Of a stretch of DNA of 11,763 bases, positions 7,455 through 11,763 are shown piece by piece. Position 1 is the first letter of the stretch; each line of letters starts with the position of its first letter. The notes beneath the pieces are model-generated. The model ran no database searches. It saw only the letters and a list, made by a program, of their open reading frames with translations, and was not told the origin of the DNA. Source of the DNA: CBDTYW01 sp965364735 (GTDB taxonomy: Bacteria; Actinomycetota; Nitriliruptoria; Nitriliruptorales; Nitriliruptoraceae); the NCBI GenBank assembly GCA_965364735.1, contig CBDTYW010000102.1:1-11763 (forward strand), in the 5' to 3' direction. Made by a program: the position numbers and the translations under genes.

Positions 7455-8329
7455 TGCGCGCCCCGACCTGGATCCCCGTCGAAGTCCCGACGACCGACGG
7501 GACCGCGGAGCTTGCCGTCGCGAGGTGGGGGAGCGGCCCGCGTGTCGTCGTCTGCTCGCACGGCATCACCGCGAACGCCATCAGCTTCCAAGCGTTCGCG
7601 GACGAGCTCGCCGGCGACGAGTTCACGCTGCTCGCGCCGGACCACCGCGGCCGCGGGCGCTCGGGTGACCTGGCCGGCCCGTACGGGCTGACCCAGCACG
7701 CGCACGACGTCGCAGCGATCCTCGACCACGTGGGCGCTGAGACCGCATCGCTCGTCGGGCACTCGCTCGGCGGCTGGACGATCGCGGTGTTCGCGGAGCT
7801 GTTCCCGGAGCGCGTCGAGGACCTCGTGTTCGTCGACGGCGGCATCCCGCTGGACCTCCCCTTCCCCGAGGGCACGCCCGTCGCTGACATCTTGCAGGCC
7901 GTCGTCGGGCCGGCGCTCGCGCGGCTCGACCTGCGGTGGGAGACGTTCGACGACGTGCGTGCCTTCTGGCAGCAGCACCCTGCGCTCGCCGACTGGGACG
8001 AGCCGATCGAGGCGTACGTCCGCGCCGATGTCGTCGAGGGCGACGACGGCTGGCGCTGCCGGGTGAACGCGGACGCGATCCTCGAGGACGCGCACGCGAA
8101 CCTGAGCCCGGGTCTCGACGACGTCATCTTCCGCGTCGACCGCGACGCGACGTTCCTCTGGGCACCCAACGGGATGCTCGGCGCGCCGCCGGCGCTCTAC
8201 GGCGCGGAGAAGCTGTCGCGCGAATCGGCGCGGCTTCCCCGGATGCGCTTCGTCGAGGTCGCGGACGTGAACCACTACACGATCATGCTGTCGGGCGGAG
8301 CGAAGGCGGTGGCGGACACGATCCGCTGA
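7454..8329 (+). CDS. Alpha/beta-hydrolase fold protein
   Basis: A 291-residue cytosolic hydrolase of the alpha/beta-fold family (Abhydrolase_1/6 type). The oxyanion-hole motif SHG is at 35-37, the conserved DHRGRGRSG at 63-71, the nucleophile Ser104 in GHSLGG (102-107) and the candidate catalytic His274 in DVNHYTI. The usual acid after strand seven is not obvious: the segment reads FLWAPNGML (235-242) with no Asp or Glu, so Asp128 in VFVDGG may serve instead. A cap of about 135-220 would shape the substrate pocket. ATG 7454 shares its A with the synthetase stop; a GTG three bases earlier (7451), making a GTGA overlap, is equally possible, and the ribosome binding site (GAGG, 7437-7440) is weak for both. 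As the last gene of the operon it may cleave an ester, lactone or ring-fission product, which cannot be decided from sequence. Confidence 0.93.
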   Translation: MRAPTWIPVEVPTTDGTAELAVARWGSGPRVVVCSHGITANAISFQAFADELAGDEFTLLAPDHRGRGRSGDLAGPYGLTQHAHDVAAILDHVGAETASLVGHSLGGWTIAVFAELFPERVEDLVFVDGGIPLDLPFPEGTPVADILQAVVGPALARLDLRWETFDDVRAFWQQHPALADWDEPIEAYVRADVVEGDDGWRCRVNADAILEDAHANLSPGLDDVIFRVDRDATFLWAPNGMLGAPPALYGAEKLSRESARLPRMRFVEVADVNHYTIMLSGGAKAVADTIR

Positions 8330-8353
8330 GCCGCATCACACTGGGCTGACCGA
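8330..8353. other. Convergent intergenic gap, no terminator recognised
   Basis: Only 24 bases separate the stop of the hydrolase gene from the stop of the convergent ABC permease gene. No GC-rich hairpin followed by a T-run was found on either strand, so transcription from the two sides probably overlaps or ends by another mechanism. Confidence 0.6.
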
Positions 8354-9196
8354 TCAGGTCCGGCGGTAGAGACGCGCAGCGATCGGCGCGAAGATCGCGG
8401 TGATCAGGGCTGACCAGAGCACGGCCTTCAGCACGGCCGTCCCGGTGGCGATGCCTGCGGTGTCGCTGCCGTACAGCAGCGCCCGAGCGGCGTTGACCAC
8501 GTGCGTCACGGGCTGGTTGTTCGCGAACGCCTGGAGCCAGCCCGGCATGGTCTGGGTCGGGGAGAACGAGGCCGACGCGAACACGAGCGGGAACAGCAGC
8601 GGGAAGCTGGCAGCCTGCGCGGACTCGGCGTCGCCCAGCTTGAGCCCGAGCGCCGCCGCCGCCCACGACATCGCGAACGAGAACAGCAGCACGATCCCGA
8701 GCGCGGCGAGGATCGACAGCGGGCCGGTCGTCGGGCGCATGCCGACGAGCAGGCCCATCAGGAACATCAGCAGCACCACGAAGACGTTGCGGACGAGGTC
8801 GCTCAGCGTGCGGCCCGTGAGCAGCGCGGACCGCGACATCGGCAGCGTCTTGAAGCGCTCGATGATGCCGGTGCCCGAGTCCGTCGCGAGTCCGATGCCC
8901 GTCTGCAGCGCCCCGAACACGACGGTCTGCACGAAGATCCCGGGCAGGAGGAAGTCCGTGTAGGACTCGTATCCGGGGATCGTGAAGTTGCCGCCGAAGA
9001 CGTAGTTGAACATCAGCACGAAGAGGATCGGCTGGATCGTCGCGAACACGATCAGCTGCGGCAGCCGGGTGATGTGCAGGAGGTAGCGACGGGTGATCAC
9101 GAGCGTGTCGCTCACGAAGTGGCCGAACGGAGAACGCTGCGCGAGGTCCTCGGTGGGCGTCGGCGTGGTGGTCGCAGCGGTGGTCGCGGCGGTCAT
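8354..9196 (-). CDS. ABC-2 type transporter permease, DrrB-like
   Basis: A 280-residue integral membrane subunit of an ABC exporter (ABC2_membrane family). After a Thr/Ala-rich cytoplasmic N-terminus (1-20) come a juxtamembrane region with TRRYLLHITRLPQ and about six hydrophobic segments, near 47-67, 84-104, 134-153, 161-184, 197-212 and 255-277. Between the second and third lies the motif ERFKTLPMSRSALLTGR (113-129). It is typical of daunorubicin-resistance DrrB proteins, as is the later NNQPVTHVVNAARAL (226-240). It is encoded directly after its ATPase with an ATGA overlap (9193-9196), and GGGAGG (plus-strand 9205-9210) lies eight bases before its ATG. Family members export antibiotics, lipids or other hydrophobic compounds. 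No biosynthetic genes are visible nearby, so the substrate is unknown. Confidence 0.94.
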   Translation of the reverse strand: MTAATTAATTTPTPTEDLAQRSPFGHFVSDTLVITRRYLLHITRLPQLIVFATIQPILFVLMFNYVFGGNFTIPGYESYTDFLLPGIFVQTVVFGALQTGIGLATDSGTGIIERFKTLPMSRSALLTGRTLSDLVRNVFVVLLMFLMGLLVGMRPTTGPLSILAALGIVLLFSFAMSWAAAALGLKLGDAESAQAASFPLLFPLVFASASFSPTQTMPGWLQAFANNQPVTHVVNAARALLYGSDTAGIATGTAVLKAVLWSALITAIFAPIAARLYRRT

Positions 9197-10191
9197 CGGC
9201 GGCCCCTCCCGGTCGTGGTCGGAGCGTCCTCGGCGTCGTCGATGCGTGGCTCCTCGCCGGTGAGGCGCAGGAAGACGTCGTCCAGAGTGGGACGTCGGAG
9301 GTCGATCTCCTCGGCGTGCAGCTCCTGGCGCCGCATCTCCGAGATGGTCGGGCCGAGCGACCGCGAGGCACGCTCGACGGAGAGCGACAGCACCGATCCT
9401 TGGACCGAGGTTCCGAAGACACCCTCGAGCCCGGTGGCGGCGATCGCCGCCCGCGCGGCGGTGGCCGCGTCGGCGTAGGTGAGGTCGATGGACTCGCTGC
9501 CGGCCTCGCGCTTGAGCTCGTTCGCGGTGCCCTCGGCGATGACCTTCCCGTGGTTGATCACGACGATCCGGTCGGCGAGGCGGTCGGCCTCCTCGAGGTA
9601 CTGCGTCGTGAGCAGCAGCGAGGTCCCGTCGGTCACGAGCTCTTCGATGACGTCCCAGAGGTCGGCGCGGGAGCGAGGGTCCAGGCCCGTCGTCGGCTCG
9701 TCGAGGAAGAGCACCGGCGGACGGCTGACCAGCGACGCCGCGAGGTCGAGCCGCCGGCGCATCCCGCCCGAGTACCCCTTGGCCGGGCGGTCGGCTGCAT
9801 GGACCAGGTCGAAGCGCTGGAGCAGCTCCTTGGCGCGACGCTCGGCGGCCGCGCGCGTGAGATGGGTGAGCTGGCCGATCATCACCAGGTTCTCACGGCC
9901 GTGCAGGCGCTCGTCCACCGCGGCGTACTGCCCGGCGAGCCCGATGCGGAGACGGACCTCGTGTGGGTTGGCCAGGACGTCGATGCCGTCGACCGTCGCG
10001 GTCCCGGATTCGGGCAGGATCTGGGTGGTGAGGACCTTGACCGCGGTGGTCTTGCCGGCGCCGTTCGGGCCGAGCAGACCGAGGACAGTTCCACGCGGGA
10101 CCCGGAGGTCGACGCCGTCGAGCGCTCGGGTCTCGCCGTACGTCTTGACCAGTCCGGTCGCGATGATGGCGTCGTCGTGCGTGGTCGTCAT
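9193..10191 (-). CDS. ABC transporter ATP-binding protein, DrrA-like (daunorubicin-resistance family)
   Basis: A 332-residue cytoplasmic ATPase of an ABC exporter. It has Walker A GPNGAGKTT at 41-49, signature YSGGMRRRLDLA at 140-151, Walker B LFLDEP at 161-166 with Asp164 and Glu165, then the D-loop TTGLDPRSR. The switch region is TTQYLEEADRLADRI (195-209), where Gln197 replaces the usual His, a hallmark of the DrrA branch. The C-terminal PTLDDVFLRLTG at 301-312 is the other family signature. A 20-residue acidic and Thr-rich tail follows. The frame stays open upstream to 10284, but the start at 10191 is preferred. It has AAGGAG six bases upstream, and homologous sequence begins just after it, whereas the upstream extension looks like non-coding leader. 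It pairs with the overlapping DrrB-like permease. Confidence 0.95.
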   Translation of the reverse strand: MTTTHDDAIIATGLVKTYGETRALDGVDLRVPRGTVLGLLGPNGAGKTTAVKVLTTQILPESGTATVDGIDVLANPHEVRLRIGLAGQYAAVDERLHGRENLVMIGQLTHLTRAAAERRAKELLQRFDLVHAADRPAKGYSGGMRRRLDLAASLVSRPPVLFLDEPTTGLDPRSRADLWDVIEELVTDGTSLLLTTQYLEEADRLADRIVVINHGKVIAEGTANELKREAGSESIDLTYADAATAARAAIAATGLEGVFGTSVQGSVLSLSVERASRSLGPTISEMRRQELHAEEIDLRRPTLDDVFLRLTGEEPRIDDAEDAPTTTGRGRR

Positions 10192-10301
10192 TGCCGGCTC
10201 CTTCGCCGAGGTGCGCAGACCGTAGTCAAGCGTGCGTCGTGGACTCGCCACGGCGGGTCGGACCGGGCAGGCTGTCGTGGACACCGTCGACGAGGCTCAC
10301 C
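10192..10301. promoter_or_regulatory. Divergent intergenic region between the exporter and a membrane-protein gene
   Basis: This 110-base stretch must hold the start signals of two divergently oriented genes. It contains a 5-bp-arm inverted repeat, CGTGG-ACTCG-CCACG (10238-10252), and an 8-base palindrome CGTCGACG (10285-10292). Both are short enough to be chance in such GC-rich DNA. No convincing -35/-10 pair was found for either gene. Its role as a shared promoter region is inferred from gene orientation only. Confidence 0.35.
10198..10203 (-). promoter_or_regulatory. Ribosome binding site that decides the DrrA-like start
   Basis: Read on the minus strand this is AAGGAG, six bases before the ATG at 10191. 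It supports a 332-residue product rather than one beginning at 10284. Confidence 0.75.
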
Positions 10302-10907
10302 GTGCCGACCACCGCAGAACGTGCCGACGCCCGGACCGCAGCTCCGCGTCCGTGGCTCCTGCCGATGCCTGCGCTGGTGTTCATCGGCGCGGTGATCGGT
10401 GGATTCGCCAACGCCGCCGCACAGCCCGGGGTGCTGGGCTCGACCGGGGAGCAGCTCTCCTCCGACTCCCTGCGCGTCGCCGCGCTCGGCCTGGTCGTCG
10501 CGGCGATCGTGTGGTCGCTCGCGGGCACGGGCCGTCGCTGGGCGCCGGTCGGAGCTCTGCCGGCGTTGATCACGGGCGTGCTGGCCGTCGCGCAGGGTGC
10601 GACGGGCCTCTTGACGCTCACGATCCTGCTCGCCGTCGCCGCGCCGGCGTTCAGCGCGGCGCTGGACCCCGACCACGTGCCGGCATGGCGCGCGCTGGCG
10701 GTCGCCGGCACCACCATCACGGTGGGCGTGGCTCCGGCGCTCGTGCTGTTCTTCCTCGGCACGACCCTGTTCGGGACCGTCGACGCGAACGCGTCGGGCA
10801 AGGTCTCGAGCTTCGGGCTCGTCGCCGCGTTCGTGTTCTTCTGCTTCGCCGGCGCGATGTCCGCGATGCTCGTCCAGGCCAAGATCAACCACGTCGACCC
10901 GGAGTGA
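10302..10907 (+). CDS. Hypothetical multi-pass membrane protein
   Basis: I do not recognise this family. Starting at GTG 10302 it has 201 residues. A short Ala/Arg/Thr N-terminus (1-18) is followed by about six hydrophobic segments near 19-40, 58-75, 82-99, 102-120, 130-157 and 169-190, and a short polar tail (VQAKINHVDPE). It has no visible catalytic motif. The frame is open further upstream to 10191, but that part is Arg/Pro-rich, antisense to the exporter's ribosome binding site region, and unlikely to be coding. GTG 10302 has GACGAGG (10289-10295) six bases before it and begins just before the hydrophobic part. It is divergent from the DrrAB-like exporter and convergent with the repeat-rich protein. 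A function in transport or membrane homeostasis cannot be claimed. Confidence 0.75.
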   Translation: MPTTAERADARTAAPRPWLLPMPALVFIGAVIGGFANAAAQPGVLGSTGEQLSSDSLRVAALGLVVAAIVWSLAGTGRRWAPVGALPALITGVLAVAQGATGLLTLTILLAVAAPAFSAALDPDHVPAWRALAVAGTTITVGVAPALVLFFLGTTLFGTVDANASGKVSSFGLVAAFVFFCFAGAMSAMLVQAKINHVDPE

Positions 10908-10919
10908 TCCAGCCACGGG

Positions 10920-11763
10920 TCAGAGCGTCTGGCCCGTGCAGGTGGCGGTGACGCAGGTGCGGTTGGTCCACATCGACGCCGGCACCCAGAGCAGCGGCTC
11001 GTCGCTCTCGAAGCGACGTCCGGGAAGTCCGTTGTCCGTGGTGAAGTCCGCGCCGATCGTGCCGCGACGCGGCAGGACCGGGCCGGTGTCGGCGGCCTCG
11101 TCCGGGCTCTCGTCCGGCGTGTCGGTGTCCGGCGCGATGCCGTCGTCGGGGCCGTCGGCGTCGACCGGCTCGCCGATCGGCTGGTCGGTCGGGTCCGGGA
11201 CGGTCGGGTCCGTCGGGGTCGTCGTCGTGCCGGGCGTCGGTGAGGTGGGCGTGTCGGGACCGGTCGGGGCGTCGAAGTCCGTGCCGAAGTCGGGGGTGTC
11301 GCCCGAGTCCGGGGTCTTCTGCGCGCCGATTGCGCGGAACGTGAACCCGTCCTCGTAGACCGTGATGCGGCCGTCGGTGGCGCGGACCTCGACGTCGACG
11401 GTGCCGGCGACGTGGCGCGGGACCTCGACGAGGAGGATGCCGCCGAAGCGCAGCATGACGGTGCCGGGAAGGTCCCCGAACCAGACGTGGACGTCGGTGT
11501 CGTACCCGGGGTCTCGGACCTGGACCACGACGGCCGTGCCGGCCGGCGTGGAGTCAGGCCACACGTCGGCGTTCTTCGGACGACCGTTGTTGCCGGTCTT
11601 CTCGCGGATCTTGTCGTTGGTCTCGGGCGAGCCGCCGGTGCCGTCGGTGCTGCTGGGCGGGTTGCCGTCGCCCTCGTCGGAGCGGTCGGGCGAGGTCGTG
11701 GTGCCGCCGCCGGTTGTTCCGCCACCGCCGCCGGTTGTTCCGCCACCGCCGGTTGTTCCGCCG
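10920..11763 (-). CDS. Probable secreted IPT/TIG-domain protein with Gly-Thr repeats and acidic Pro/Thr linker (5' partial)
   Basis: The frame is open to the right edge, giving 280 visible C-terminal residues; a GTG at 11564 is internal, because the same frame continues upstream with coherent composition. In order: Gly-Thr repeats (1-20, GGTT blocks), a polar Ser/Asp/Gly/Asn-rich spacer (21-66), a probable IPT/TIG beta-sandwich (about 67-144), a linker of about 80 residues rich in Pro, Thr and Asp (148-226), and a C-terminal part with Cys270 and Cys275 (CVTATC). The IPT/TIG call rests on the pattern PAGTAVVVQVRDPGYDTDV, then VWFGD, a Val-Pro strand, AGTVDVEVRATDG and the terminal DGFTF, which is the usual ending of such domains. 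These domains occur in cell-surface and carbohydrate-active proteins. Neither signal peptide nor catalytic domain is visible. It ends 12 bases from the convergent membrane-protein gene. Confidence 0.75.
   Translation of the reverse strand, partial: GGTTGGGGTTGGGGGTTGGGTTTSPDRSDEGDGNPPSSTDGTGGSPETNDKIREKTGNNGRPKNADVWPDSTPAGTAVVVQVRDPGYDTDVHVWFGDLPGTVMLRFGGILLVEVPRHVAGTVDVEVRATDGRITVYEDGFTFRAIGAQKTPDSGDTPDFGTDFDAPTGPDTPTSPTPGTTTTPTDPTVPDPTDQPIGEPVDADGPDDGIAPDTDTPDESPDEAADTGPVLPRRGTIGADFTTDNGLPGRRFESDEPLLWVPASMWTNRTCVTATCTGQTL
11085..11321 (-). other. Low-complexity Pro/Thr/Asp linker region of the IPT/TIG protein
   Basis: This stretch encodes about 80 residues made mostly of Pro, Thr, Asp, Gly and Ser (for example TSPTPGTTTTPTDPT and PDTDTPDESPDEAADTG). 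Such segments are typical extended linkers in exported proteins. The strongly acidic character, with almost no Lys or Arg, is visible over its whole length. Confidence 0.7.
11711..11759. repeat. Short in-frame tandem repeat encoding Gly-Thr blocks
   Basis: CGGTTGTTCC occurs three times on the plus strand, at 11711-11720, 11732-11741 and 11750-11759, separated by GCC/ACC-rich spacers. The spacing is 21 then 18 bases, both multiples of three. On the minus strand it encodes GGTT followed by Gly runs, so copy-number changes would keep the frame. The array probably continues beyond the right edge. Confidence 0.75.

Noticed and set aside
10224..10229. TTGACT on the minus strand as a -35 box for the exporter
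   Set aside because: A -10 box at normal spacing would fall at 10201-10206, reads GCGAAG, and coincides with the ribosome binding site.
10192..10284. N-terminal extension of the DrrA-like ATPase
   Set aside because: A strong AAGGAG six bases before ATG 10191 and the start of family-like sequence there make the longer version unlikely.
10936..11358. 140-residue plus-strand open frame rich in Ser, Gly and Val
   Set aside because: It is the complement of the Pro/Thr/Asp linker of the minus-strand gene. Its Ser/Gly/Val composition follows directly from that.
10226..11746. 506-residue minus-strand open frame rich in Arg, Thr, Pro and Ala
   Set aside because: It overlaps both the membrane-protein gene and the IPT/TIG gene in a different frame. 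Low complexity in GC-rich DNA explains its openness.

Overview
The window is very GC-rich (by eye around 70%, not computed). Codons end mostly in G or C, GTG starts are common, and ribosome binding sites are AGGAGG-like. Gene content and fused architecture fit a high-GC actinobacterium, possibly of the soil Thermoleophilia or Nocardioides type, but nothing here fixes the genus. No rRNA, tRNA, CRISPR array, insertion sequence or phage gene was seen.

Region 1 (2-8329, plus strand) is one tightly packed operon of seven genes, cut off at its left edge. It encodes a branched-chain-amino-acid-type (HAAT family) ABC importer: a partial periplasmic-type binding protein, a LivH-like permease, a single polypeptide joining the LivM-like permease to the LivG-like ATPase, and a LivF-like ATPase. 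These are followed by a PucR-type regulator, an acyl-CoA synthetase of the AMP-forming family and an alpha/beta hydrolase. From LivH onward every junction overlaps by 1-8 bases, so the genes are probably translationally coupled. The likely logic is to import a small carboxylate or ester, sense it through the PucR protein, activate it with CoA, and use the hydrolase to release or process an ester, lactone or similar bond. The substrate cannot be read from the sequence, and 'branched-chain amino acid' would be a risky label.

Region 2 (8354-10191, minus strand) converges on the operon across a 24-base gap. It is a two-gene ABC exporter of the daunorubicin-resistance (DrrA/DrrB) type, with the ATPase first and the permease second, overlapping by ATGA.

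Region 3 (10192-11763) has a 110-base divergent intergenic region, then a small multi-pass membrane protein of unknown function on the plus strand. Converging on it with a 12-base gap is the C-terminal part of a low-complexity, probably exported protein. In order, that fragment has Gly-Thr repeats, a probable IPT/TIG immunoglobulin-like domain, a long acidic Pro/Thr linker and a short C-terminal segment with two cysteines. Its start lies beyond the right edge.

No stretch over 300 bases lacks a gene. Nothing in the window is clearly a new defence or mobile system. The points most worth a second look are the permease-ATPase fusion, the uncharacterised uptake-and-activation operon, and the repeat-rich IPT/TIG protein.
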